Source: Hemibagrus wyckioides (lineage: Eukaryota; Chordata; Actinopteri; Siluriformes; Bagridae). From it: a stretch of 64,000 bases of DNA. The stretch spans positions 16,265,157 through 16,329,156 of the forward strand of contig NC_080718.1 in the NCBI RefSeq assembly GCF_019097595.1, in the 5' to 3' direction. Numbering within the stretch: position 1 is the first letter of the stretch; each line of letters starts with the position of its first letter. Both the position numbers and the translations under genes were made by a program. This document shows positions 53,881-64,000 of the stretch, piece after piece. The notes under the pieces are model-generated. The model ran no database searches and had not been told where the DNA came from. It saw only the letters and a list, made by a program, of their open reading frames with translations.

Positions 53881-56200
53881 TTGTGATTGTCTTGGTGTGG
53901 CTGCTAATTTCTTTACGGCTCGGCTATAAATGTCACATGAATGTCAGAAGTGTCTTTGTTACAATCATAAAAGATGTGTTTAGGGATTAATCTTTAACAA
54001 TAATCAAAAAAGAGATTGTTCTCTTAACACGGAAGATTTGGATATAATTGCATATAGTGAATGTGTTCATTCCTTCCTCTAAAATGCATAATAAAAAAAT
54101 CAATACAAATGACCTTTTTACAGTAACACGACTGTGAGAAACAAGCCACATTTATAGATGAGGCTCTTCATAACTTCCTGATGTGCTCAGCGTGGTTCTT
54201 TCTTCTTTCACTGATGCCAATAACCATCCATCTTGATGATGCTGGGTGGTTGGTTGATCAGATAGGTCATCTCACTGAACTAGATATATGAGCTGTTTTT
54301 TTCTCTTTCTCAGGTTGTCTGTATGTCCCTCTGCATCCATCTGAAATGATCTCTAGCAGGATATCAGGAGCAAGAAGAGAGAGATTTTTATTTAGTATCA
54401 TCTTTCATGTTTGTCAGACAGGGATGTTTCTTACACCTTCATGTTAAGGAACTCGAGGCCCATTTTCTGGTTATCTAAGGGTTTTTTTTTCCCCCATCAG
54501 TCTGTCTCTGTCTGTTAGTCAGTAGGACATTCTTGTTAGTGCTATATCTGAAAAAAAGGTGGTTAAATAAAGGATTAATATGGGGTTACTGTGGAAAATG
54601 AACTGATTAAATGCTGACATTTATCCAAATATGGTAACAGTGTATTTTAAGGGTATTACAAATTAGTAATAAGAAGGACTTGTTGAGGCGTCCCCATCAG
54701 AGTTCTACTGAGTTTTGTGCGTGTCAGGTTTTGAGACGATAAAATGGCAATAAGAAAATTGTGAGCTGAAAGAATCTGCTCTGTCAGGCAAGCTGAGGTC
54801 TAGCTGAACACTAATACATCATTCCTTGCTGTAAACAATTGTGATTGCTCTTTACAAATAATCACAAAGGATTAGGGATTTGGGGCACTGCACAACACAT
54901 GATTTTTAGCACTGATTTCCCAGCCAATGAGTTAGGGTAATATTGGGACTTGATGTGAAACATCAAGCTAAAGCTACACTATATTGCCAAAAGTTTTGGG
55001 ACACCCCTCCAAATCATTGAATTCAGATGTTGTTTTTCAGGGGTAAAGCAGAGACTACGAGCCAGACCTCATAAATGCACTTCAAGAAGACTGGTCAAAA
55101 ATTCCCATAAACACACTCCTGAACCTTGTGGAAAGCCTTCCCAGAAGAGTTGAAGCTGTTCTAGCTGAAAAGGGCGGGGCAACTCCATATTAAATTCATG
55201 TGCATGTAAAGACGGACATTCCAGTTTTGGCCTGGCTCACAGTCTCTGCTCTAATTCATCCCAAAGGTGTTCTATCAGGTTGAGGTCAGGACTCTGTGCA
55301 GGCCAGTCAAGTTCCTCCACACCAAACTCACTCATCCATGTCTTTATGGACCTTGCTTTGTGCACTGGTGTGCAGTCATGTTGGAACAGGAAGGGGGTCA
55401 TCCCCAAACTGTTCCTACAAAGTTGGAAGCATGAAATTGTCCAAAATGTCTTGGTATGCTGAAGCATTAAGAGTTCCTTTCACTGGAACTAAGGGGCCAA
55501 GCCCAACCCCTGAAAAACAACACCTGAATTCAATGATCTGGAGGGGTGTCCAAAAACTTTTGCCAATATAATGTATTTTCAATTATACCAGATGAGCCTG
55601 GCTGCCCACAACACTTTCAACCAATATTTACTTAATGTTTTTCTCCTATTTATCTTTTTTGTTTCTAAACCAAGCAAAGACCTAACAAAGTTACAAAGGG
55701 AAATGATAGCTCTTGCATTTATTCAAAGATTTTAAAAGTTTTTAAAAGTCTGCTTTAGACATTATAGAGTCCAATATAACAGCAATAAGCAAAAAAGTAG
55801 TGTCACTGCATCAGCATTATATATAGGAATGGAGGCAGATGAGATCACTGCATAAGAACGTTTTGATGTTGGCTTCACCAAAGGGTGCACAAAAAAGTGT
55901 TCATGAGTATCCTCTGTGAAAAGAGAAAGAGGCCTCATGGAATTCGTGGACACAATTAAACAATGGTTGATTGACCCCAAACCCCCACACTGTGTTGTAA
56001 ATTATATATGCAAATTCATGTTAATGGAGATGTATTAACGAGGCCTGGGTATGCAAGTGTGGCATTTGTCCAGACAAGTAAATTTAGCTAGCATTACCCC
56101 TGCCAATTAAGTTGTTAAATGTAGCTTTGGAAGCATTTCATTCAGACTTAAACCGACAGTCTGTGAACTGATCTTGCACACAGGATGAAAACTACTGCTT
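53881..56200. other. Intergenic region between numb and exd2
   Basis: No gene. It holds a rearranged Tc1-type element (54977-55573) and otherwise AT-rich sequence with short T and A runs. Confidence 0.6.
54977..55573. mobile_element. Rearranged Tc1-type element, 597 bp
   Basis: The inverted terminal repeats are about 50 bp: 'cactatattgccaaaagttt', 'gggacacccctcc' and 'aatcattgaattca' at the left, with complements at the right ending 'tttgccaatataatg', and TA on both sides. Between them, the + strand 55046-55193 reads as the transposase C-terminus (ALQEDWSKIPINTLLNLVES, then LPRRVEAVLAEKGG). The minus strand 55237-55467 reads as the catalytic middle (FQHDCTPVHKA, SPDLNLIEHLWDELEQRL). The two pieces are thus inverted relative to each other. 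Confidence 0.85.
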
Positions 56201-56395
56201 AGAGTCGACTCTGTGTATCAGAAGTTTCGAGTCCCATCACTGGAGAAGTGAACCGCTGTGTTATGACCGGCCGCCTCCTGTGGCGGCGCTGTGGTGTGTG
56301 TGATATAGGGGCAGAAGAAGACGCTTTGCAGCTGTTTATTATTACAAACAGTGTGTATGTGTGTATGTGTGTGAATTGGATACTCACAGCTCGAG
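56200..56395 (+). other. exd2: Probable exd2 promoter and untranslated first exon
   Basis: A CpG-bearing segment ('gaccggccgcctcctgtggc', 'ggcgctgtgg') precedes a strong donor, 'ctcgag/gtaagtgag', at 56395/56396. The next acceptor, 'gtgtcctag' at 57538, lies 24 bases before the exd2 ATG. The true transcription start is unknown. Confidence 0.5.
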
Positions 56396-56615
56396 GTAAG
56401 TGAGAACATGATGTTTGTTATTGTACAATTAATAGAACATGAAGAACTTCACTGATGTCCATGTTATAGCAGTAACACACTGTACTCCTGCATACGTGAC
56501 AGAATTAGCGAGCTAGCTAAGTGTCCTACTAGCGGCTACACAGACCAGAGCGGTCTGGATGCTAGCAAACATGCTACAGTGTGCTGGACATTACAGCAGT
56601 CCAGGCTGAATTAGA

Positions 56616-56687
<72 letters not shown>

Positions 56688-56741
56688 TCACTCACTCACT
56701 CACTCACTCATTCTCTCTCTCACACACACACTCACTCTCTC

Positions 56742-56801
<60 letters not shown>

Positions 56802-56895
56802 CTGTCTGTCTGTCTGTCTGTGTCTCTCTCTCGCTCTCACACACACTCACTCATTCTCTCTCTCTCTCACTCTCTCTCACACACACACTCACTCA

Positions 56896-56932
<37 letters not shown>

Positions 56933-57315
56933 ACTCACCTGTCTCTGTCTCTCTCTCTCTCTCTGAGTCAATCAATCACAGATCCCTCAACTTTCTTATT
57001 CAGCTCTCTCAGTTTTCAGTTTCTGAGTACTTTTGCTATGATTGCACTATAGAAAAGAATAGAGAAAAAAAGAATAAGTAAATGGACAGAAGTGTGTAAC
57101 TGTGGCAGTGTAGGGCAGGTATAAGGGCTACAATAATTATTATATACACTCCCTCTCATTCCTGTACACCCAGTGATTACTTAAATATCAGAATTGGGGG
57201 AAAGTGTGAGTGTTGTGATTAACTATGGCATGATTCTTGGTGCTGGTTTGAGTATTTCAGAAATTTCTGATATAGAAAAGAAATGGAGGGGGGGCATGCA
57301 AATATCTTAACATCA

Positions 57316-57362
<47 letters not shown>

Positions 57363-57538
57363 TTTATGTATAGTTTATTGCAACTTCACTACAGAAACTG
57401 TATGATGTAGATAAGTTCCCAGAGGTTTATAAACCTTTGTCATTTATTTTTTAACATTTTAACTAATGAGCATTGATTTTTTGTGATTCTTCCGCGTTTT
57501 ATTTTTAACTTGGTGTTGTAAACATTTTTGTGTCCTAG
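56396..57538 (+). other. exd2: exd2 first intron with large microsatellites
   Basis: Contains CTGT/CA/CT arrays at 56617-56963 and an ATT array at 57317-57365. Otherwise AT-rich. Confidence 0.6.
56617..56963. repeat. CTGT, CA, CACT and CT compound microsatellite
   Basis: About 345 bp of alternating pyrimidine-rich arrays. Ser/Leu/His-rich frames across it are artefacts. Confidence 0.95.
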
Positions 57539-57562
57539 CAAGGAGCTGCTGCACATTACGAG

Positions 57563-57934
57563 ATGTCCAGACAGAGCACTCTCACTGCAGCAGTGGCAAC
57601 CTTGTTAGGAGCCACTCTTGGAGGACTGTTCCTGTGGCGTAGTATATATGCACAGAAGAGAAAAGCTCTCAAAGTCCAAAAGGACACACGTCAATTGCCT
57701 GTGGAGCGACTCGGACCTCTGGAATTGAGCAGCACCTCTGTACAGCATCCACAACAGGAACTCGCACCACCATCGCTAGCACAGACTCCCAAATGTGTTT
57801 CAGTGCCATCCATTGAGAAGTTACTGGAGGTGCCAGCGGTGGTGGTGAGCTCAACAGACGAGTTTGAAGAACACTGGCCCTTGTTCCAGAAGGAGCTGGC
57901 AGTCTTCCCTGTCCTGGGTTTAGACTGTGAATGG
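57563..57934 (+). CDS. exd2: exd2 coding exon 1
   Basis: ATG at 57563 gives MSRQSTLTAAVATLLGATLG, matching the EXD2 N-terminus, with a hydrophobic segment at about residues 7-24 that anchors the protein in the mitochondrial outer or ER membrane. A variable linker follows, then FPVLGLDCEW with catalytic Asp121 and Glu123 (Exo I). Donor 'tgg/gtaaag', phase 0. Confidence 0.93.
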
Positions 57935-60900
57935 GTAAAGAGCATGCGTGTAAGAGGGACATAGACAAAAATTGACAACCCGTGGTGTTAGAGACCGTCC
58001 TTCTTCACAAGGTGTGTTCTTGTCTTCAGGTTTCCATCAAAGGGAAAGCATGTGCCGTGTCTTTGCTCCAGATGGCTACGTACTCAGGCCGCTGTATGCT
58101 GGTCAGACTGCTGCCGTTTCGTGATGCACAGCTGCCTCTTCCCAACGACTTGGTACAGGTGCTGAGAGACACTCATGTGCTGAAGGTGGGTGTTGGCTGC
58201 TATGAAGACAGCAAGCGTCTTGCCAGTGACCACGGCCTGGCCCTCGTGTGCACACTGGACTTGCGCTATTTGGCACTGAGACAAAGGTAATTATTGCAAA
58301 CACACTCAATACTAGTCATTAACAAATTACAACAACTTATGAATTCCGCCTAAAAAAAATCAACTCAAGATGGAATTCTTACCCAGTTGCACTGAGTGGG
58401 TTCAATGAATCTGTGCACTGAATCTATTAGAAAAAATAGCCACCATATAAACTTCTGCTACTGAATCAATTCAGAATTCTGTCCTAAGCTCAGGTGACCT
58501 GACGGGTGCCGAGTGCCTTAAACTGTCAAAAAGTTTGGTACATGTTTTAACTTTAACTTTAAAAAGTTAGCCTAAATGTCATTTTGATGTATTAGTATGT
58601 TCAGATTCTATGCTACCCGAAGGCAGCTAGTGATAGTTTATGGTGCATGTAAACAGTTTATTTAATGCCTTTGAATAAACAACAGGTTTTCATCATCAAT
58701 ATTTTTTTATTCATTCCAAGAAGTAATAACACTAGTGCTTTGAGGATGAGACTGAACACCTCTGATAATTTTAACAATTAGAAACTCCTGATCGTCAGTG
58801 AGCCTTAAAGTCACCACACAACTCTATTTATTTCACTTATTCTTGACACTTTTATATGAAGCCCTTTTTATCAAGTTTCTTTTATAATAATTTGTGTATT
58901 CTGAATGCCAAAGGCAGGCGGTGCTGAATAATGGGCTGAGTTTAAAGTCCCTGGCTGCAGACCTGCTCAATGTCACCTTGGATAAATCTCTGGAGCTGCG
59001 CTGTAGTAACTGGGAAGCTGCAGACCTGAGTCAGGAGCAGGTGGAGTACATCTGTTGTTCTGCAACTTTAACGATAAATTGTTTATTTACTACTTTTTAC
59101 TTACTACATTTTCCTTACATGTCGTACTTTAGATGTCGTACGCAGCACGTGATGCCCAGGTCTCGATCTCTCTGTTTCTCTACCTGCTGGGACTCTACTC
59201 TGAGCCGTGCTTGCTGAGCGAGGATGAAACTTCCTTCTCGAAGCTGGCTGGCCGCTGCCAGGGCCTGGTGGATGTGCCCTTCAGGTGGCGCAGTGAAGGG
59301 GACGAAGGGGAACGTAGGCGCCGGTGCCGCAGATCTACTGTAGATAGTCCTGAGTCTGGTGATCAGCAAGTACCAGACCCACGCAGAAACAAGCGGAAAC
59401 CTCTTGGAGTTGGATATTCAGCCAGGTGGAGTACTGCTCAGAGAGAGCTGAAAGCATATATGTATAATCTCTATAATGTATCCGTGATGCAAATCGGTTG
59501 ACAAATGTATTAGACAGAAAGCTGTTGGAGATCATGGAGGTGTTTCTAAATTGAATGTTTAGAAATATACATCGATTTTCATGCACAAGACATGTCTTGG
59601 TCCTATAAAAGATTTATGAATAAATCGTTTTGTATTTGATAAATGAAGTCCACTGTGTACTTATTTCAGGAAATCCCCGTTATACGACAACTGCTTCCTT
59701 CACGCGCCCGATGGCCAGCCACTCTGCACATGCGACAAGAAAAAGGCAAAATGGTACCTTGACAAAGGAATAGGAGGTACAGCACAAAAACCATGACATC
59801 ATATCGACCGATTCATTCATACTGTGGATATCTTTCGCAAAAACATACTAAAATTAATTTGCAAATAAGTGCATGGTTTGCTTCATCTGCTGTACTGTTA
59901 TACTGATTGGTGTTGACGTTGTTGAAGGTACATATTTCCATCTAAAATGAAACCAAATTGTTTCTTTTGGGCAGAAGAAAAGTAGTTTTGCAGCAGAGTC
60001 TGCTAGTTCTCTGGCCTTGTTCACATTCATAAATCAAATCTTGTATTATGATCTATGATGAAGCAGGTTAAGGATGCACAATGTGTGTATTGGTCATGAA
60101 TGTGTTACTCCTCTTTGAAATACTGGTTTCATTTGCATATCTTGCAATATGTATATGAGCTCTCAGACAAATCACACTTTATTTATTGTTCTCTGAGGCT
60201 CCTGATACCATTGTTTTAATCATAGTATGTAACAATATAAATTTATTATGATCTTGAGCTTATATAATGTAGCCCTAGTACAGGCTATGTCTAGCTGTCA
60301 GTTGATTTCCTAGCAGGTAAGTTGATTGACAAGCTGTTAGTGATGGCAGAGGATCACTGAGGTGTTTCTAGCTTGAATGTGCAGAGATATTCATATTCAC
60401 CCATCTCTTTTAAATCTAGATCTAGGCAGTTTTCCTTGGGTTGTTATAATACATGGAACAGTTACATTCAATGCATTGAACAACGTATTATTGAACACAA
60501 TTATTTTAATTCCTGGATACGATGGTACTGGAAACATTTGTTATAGTGCATTTAGTTTTGCACTGCATGCTGTTCCAGATTTCACTCTTTCACTGGTTTT
60601 GTTACATTCTTGCACCAAGGCTTTAGGTAATGCCATTTTGTTCTCATGGCTAACAATAACTCTCTGAAAAGACCTGCTCAGTGGTGCCTCTGTCCCGTTC
60701 CTCAGAGCTGGTCAGTGAGGAGCCCTTCATCGTGCGCTTGCTGTTTGAGCCCTCGGGTCGCCCTGACTCTCAGGAAGACTATTACCTCAAAGCCAAAGAA
60801 AATCTCTGTGTGGTATGTGGAAAAGCTGATTCCTACATCAGGTTTGTATTTGAGCATAGTGTGCTTTTTGTGCATGCTTACATTTGACTGAATATCAATA

Positions 60901-62958
60901 CTATGTACATACACATGCTACCAACAGCAATTCCGTTCTTCTCAGTAGATCTTTTTCCCCCTCTCTGTTAGAAAGAACATCGTTCCACATGAGTACAGGC
61001 GCCATTTCCCCACTGAGATGAAGGACCACAACTCCCATGACATCTTGCTGCTGTGCACTTCCTGCCACGCGGCGTCTAACGTGTACGACGGCTTCCTAAA
61101 GCAGCAACTAGCAGACAAGTTCTCTGCCCCACTGGGCTGTGAGGAGGGTGTAAAGATGCTGGAGGACTCGGATCGGCGGCGGGTGCGATCAGCTGCTCGT
61201 GCCCTTCTAAGTGCCAAAAACAGCATGCCCGCTTCCAGGCGAGAAGAGCTCCTCTCCGTGGTTCAGGCATACTTCTGCAAGGAAGGTGAGGAGAAGGACG
61301 TCACAGAGGGAATGCTGTACACAGCCGCGGACCTGGAGACAAGGTGAGGGAGCGCTGCCACATCAGCTACATGGACTTTTGCATGGTACAGTCAAGTCCA
61401 TAAATAGCTGGACACTGACAAGGTTATTGTTATTTCAGGACTCTACCACAGTGTAATAGAGTTACAATAAAAGAATGAATCACATGCAGTTTTGATTTGA
61501 GGGTATGTACATCCAAACTGGTTGAATGGTGTTACAGCATTTCTTTTATATTTGGCCCCTCCTTTTTAAGAGGTCAAATGTAATTGAGCTAACTAATATA
61601 ATCATTAAATTAAACTGTCGTTGTCTGGAATCAATTAATTTCACCAGACCCAGGGTTTCTTTCCTGGTGGTGATCTGCCTGGCAGTCTCTAATCTGGTTC
61701 TGCTGTTAGGCTCACCGCTGGTTTACCATTAGTATTTACTGTGTTGACTTTGACTCAGATGCACCTTCCTGCTAGAGGATGTTCTTGATCTGTTTTGCCT
61801 GCTCTCGTGAAGCAGTTTTTCTCCACCAGGGAAAAAGATTCTTGTCATCTACCACAGTTTTCTGTAGTCCTTATGTTCCCGATTGTGCTTTTTGATTTGG
61901 CCACACCTTTACATTCATCTGGCTGTGTCTGCTGTTTGGACTTCAGCCATGGATAAAACGTATGCAAATGCTGCACTTGAAATCAGCTGTAGACATTTTC
62001 TCCAGTTAATTTTAGTGAAATAATGAGGAAATAACACACACCTTGCCATGGCATAGCTGCGTAGCCTAGTGTCAAATTATCTTCTGGTTTCTTTAAAAAA
62101 TGTGGGATCACACAATACTGGAATTTCTGCACCATTCACCGATTTTGATATAAATACTGTCAAATTCAAGCTGAAAGTCTGATTCCGGTGTATTGTTGTA
62201 GGCAGCTAAAATAAGAATAAATTTGTCATTGTTCAGGTATTCATGGATCCGTGAACGGAGCAGGAATCTTTTTATTTGTTAAATACAGTTGAAAGTCTAG
62301 ACTAAGCTTAGATTCTGTGGCTTCAAATCTTTGCTATCTGATTTTAATCCAATACAAATCACTTGCTGTTATTTTATTTGAGCAGTGGTTAGAACCGTTT
62401 GACAATCATTTGATATTGCTGATTAGTGATAGTCTAGAGTGATAGAAGTTTGTGCCTTTGTGCTGCTCAAATGTGTTGTATGTTTGCATTTTTTGGCATA
62501 TTACAGAACAATTATCGACTCCTATGCAAAGATCCTATACTTAGATACAAGCAGAGCCAAACCGTGTAGACGTTCCACAGTAGTTCAGTGATTTTTGCCT
62601 TTTGTTAGTGTGCAAATGACCTGAAGTCCTTAAATCTAAAACTGTGGGGGTTTGTTTTGTTTTTGGGACTTTGGGATGTGGAAAATTTGTTAGCAGCACT
62701 GGTGTGTGTTTGCATTTTTAAAGCTGTGTGTTTGTGTGTAGGATCTTTAATGAGAGCTACGTGCCACATGGACTGAAGGTGGTACAGGCGTATGCTGACA
62801 GTGGACTTCCCGGTCTGATCGAGTTGGAGCGGCGCTGGCGTCAGCACTTCCTGTCCAGCATGCAGCCCAAGTTCCTACCTCCACTTTGGTCTGTCGACCA
62901 TAACCACGAGAAATACCTGCGCAAGTATGGAGAGAACCTATTGATTACTCTGACCTGA
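57563..62958 (+). CDS. exd2: EXD2, 3'-5' exonuclease domain-containing protein 2
   Basis: Eight coding exons join without frame breaks (57563-57934, 58030-58286, 58914-59040, 59133-59425, 59670-59776, 60706-60841, 60972-61343, 62742-62958) to about 626 residues, against 621 in human. EXD2 is a metal-dependent DEDDy nuclease with reported roles in DNA end resection and fork repair and in mitochondria. Exo I is D121/E123 (LDCEW), Exo II is D184 (GVGCYEDSKRL), and Exo III is Y255/D259 (YAARDAQ). The C-terminal half keeps a Cys/His set at C420, C423, H437, H450, H453, C459, C462 and H463 that resembles an HNH zinc fold. All catalytic residues are intact, so the enzyme should be active. Confidence 0.94.
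58030..58286 (+). CDS. exd2: exd2 coding exon 2 (Exo II)
   Basis: Acceptor 'gtcttcag', donor 'caaag/gtaatt' (phase 2). It encodes VSIKGKACAVSLLQMATYSG through LKVGVGCYEDSKRLASDHGL to LDLRYLALRQ, with Asp184 as the Exo II metal ligand. Confidence 0.93.
58287..58913 (+). other. exd2: exd2 intron
   Basis: About 630 bp of AT-rich sequence with nothing recognised. The acceptor 'gaatgccaaag' is weak, with a poor pyrimidine tract. Confidence 0.6.
58914..59040 (+). CDS. exd2: exd2 coding exon 3
   Basis: It encodes QAVLNNGLSLKSLAADLLNV then TLDKSLELRCSNWEAADLSQ and EQ. The donor is taken as 'gagcag/gtggag'. Reading on would give unrelated residues, whereas joining to 59133 restores the family spacing (Q-x-x-YAARDAQ). 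Confidence 0.88.
59133..59425 (+). CDS. exd2: exd2 coding exon 4 (Exo III)
   Basis: Acceptor 'cgtactttag', donor 'gccag/gtggag' (phase 2). It encodes MSYAARDAQVSISLFLYLLG with Tyr255 and Asp259, then a charged variable linker and RNKRKPLGVGYSA. Confidence 0.9.
59670..59776 (+). CDS. exd2: exd2 coding exon 5
   Basis: It encodes KSPLYDNCFLHAPDGQPLCT then CDKKKAKWYLDKGIG, nearly identical to mammalian EXD2. Acceptor 'cttatttcag', donor 'ggag/gtacag', ends in phase 1. Confidence 0.93.
59777..60705 (+). other. exd2: exd2 intron
   Basis: About 930 bp, AT-rich, nothing recognised. Confidence 0.6.
60706..60841 (+). CDS. exd2: exd2 coding exon 6
   Basis: Acceptor 'cgttcctcag', donor 'atcag/gtttgt'. 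It encodes ELVSEEPFIVRLLFEPSGRP through YYLKAKENLCVVCGKADSYI, containing the first Cys pair (C420, C423) of the C-terminal zinc-binding module. Confidence 0.93.
60972..61343 (+). CDS. exd2: exd2 coding exon 7
   Basis: Acceptor 'ctctctgttag', donor 'caag/gtgagg'. It encodes KNIVPHEYRRHFPTEMKDHN then SHDILLLCTSCHAASNVYDG, carrying the His and second Cys cluster, followed by a helical region ending EGMLYTAADLET. Confidence 0.93.
61344..62741 (+). other. exd2: exd2 last intron
   Basis: About 1.4 kb of AT-rich sequence with no exon seen. The segment at about 61380-61900 ('gtcaagtccataaatagctg', 'gacactgac') resembles a dispersed fish repeat, but I could not define its ends. Confidence 0.5.
62742..62958 (+). 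CDS. exd2: exd2 last coding exon
   Basis: It encodes IFNESYVPHGLKVVQAYADS, then LERRWRQHFLSSMQPKFLPP and WSVDHNHEKYLRKYGENLL, ending ITLT with TGA at 62956-62958. It matches the conserved EXD2 C-terminus. Confidence 0.93.
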
Positions 62959-64000
62959 GCCCATACTCTCTCTCCGTAGAGGTAGGCAGAGGTGGTTTGG
63001 CCCGAGGACAGGACGGTCTCGTCCCAAACCTGTGATGTGTTTTAGTGTATTTCTAAGAGATGGACTTGATCTGATATTGACTCCTACATGATGTGAGTTC
63101 TGAGATTGTCGATGAACTGGGAGAGAGCAACCACAGGCTCTTGATTGTGGGCTCACTGTGATTACTAAAGGGATGATGGGAGGAGTGAAAAAACTGAAAT
63201 GATGAAACACACTGTATGTACGACATGAAGTGGGAGAACAGTTCTCAACTTTCCATGAAATGAAACTTGTATATTTTTATCAGCCCAAACCTGCTCTTGA
63301 TTTTCTTAAAATTAAAAAAAATATATAGAGATCTATATGGTGTAGGTTAAAATTGTTGCAGGTTTGTGGTCCTATTAAATATTTTGAATAATTGTGTGGT
63401 AAATCTAGGGTTTTGCAATATGGGGCTGTAGACAGTGATTATTTTTTACATGTTTTCACTCCTCATATTTCTATAACTGAGATTATGCTCTTCAGTGTAT
63501 GTTGGTCTTTTATGATAGACTTGACATAATTGAAAACCTTTCACCTGAAAATGAACAATTCGTTCCTGTTTCTTAGAACTTTTTAGCCTTTCTGATTCAT
63601 GAGCATTTATTTATTCAGCATATGTTCGGAGAGGACGTGGCCACACCTTGCTTTCATATGCTTCCCAAAATCCTAAACATCAGTCAGGACACCTCAAAAT
63701 GCACATTTCGTCCGCCCCCCCTCCCCCTGACTGCCATGATTTGGCGTATAGCTCATGACCATAACGCTAAATACCATCTAAAGTTCAGTCTTTAACGGCC
63801 AGAGACACAGCTCCATTAGCAGTAATGAGGAATTGTAATTCTCATTATCGCCATTGCAAATGAGATTTCCACTTTTGAGCATGCAGAATTCCGTTAATGA
63901 AACTACAGCTTTTTTTTCCTTCCTTCTTTTATTTACATTTGTCCAGATGTAACCTCATTAAAAGCTGTTATGTTTCCTTAAATTGTTATTAAAATATATA
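62959..64000 (+). other. exd2: exd2 3' UTR and downstream flank
   Basis: No canonical AATAAA was seen. The variants ATTAAA at 63311-63316 and 63374-63379 are candidate polyadenylation signals. Beyond about 63400 the sequence is AT-rich with nothing recognised. Confidence 0.45.

Overview
This is vertebrate nuclear DNA, most likely from a teleost fish. The genes are split into short exons with GT-AG introns, and the non-coding sequence is AT-rich with abundant microsatellites. Several Tc1/mariner-type transposon remnants, a tRNA-like SINE and an L1-type LINE tail look like families common in ray-finned fish. A catfish-like genome fits the Tc1 and MITE families, but that is inference. Two protein-coding genes can be reconstructed exon by exon, both on the + strand.

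Region 1 (1-6400): no confident gene. One possible terminal exon with a 3' UTR (3086 to about 4375), a MITE and a broken Tc1 copy. Region 2 (about 6400-53880): the numb gene. A GC-box-rich promoter and untranslated first exon end at a strong donor at 6847/6848. A roughly 28-kb first intron is full of repeats. Eleven coding exons between 35264 and 52416 encode about 663 residues, followed by a 3' UTR of about 1.45 kb with AATAAA at 53855. Numb is a membrane-associated endocytic adaptor that antagonises Notch. Its PTB domain, aPKC/CaMK-type serine motifs, one DPF motif and the C-terminal NPF motif are all visible. Both exons that are alternatively spliced in mammals (the 11-residue PTB insert and the proline-rich-region insert) are present and frame-preserving, and each lies next to a large simple-sequence expansion.

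Region 3 (53880-56200): intergenic, with a rearranged 597-bp Tc1-type element. Region 4 (about 56200-63400): exd2, an untranslated first exon plus eight coding exons (57563-62958) for about 626 residues. It carries a DEDDy 3'-5' exonuclease domain and a C-terminal Cys/His cluster that resembles an HNH fold. The two genes lie in tandem about 2.3-3.7 kb apart and have no obvious shared pathway.

The large numb intron holds the most unusual structures. These are a 2.2-kb foldback element (27872-30045) with an L1 3' fragment in its loop and a minisatellite expanded in only one arm; a pair of about 99% identical 745-bp direct repeats 3.7 kb apart whose similarity drops abruptly at one edge; pogo-like MITEs; and a cluster of decayed Tc1 copies. 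No prokaryotic features, CRISPR arrays or tRNA/rRNA genes were seen. All exon calls come from reading frames, splice signals and remembered family sequence; no alignment was run.
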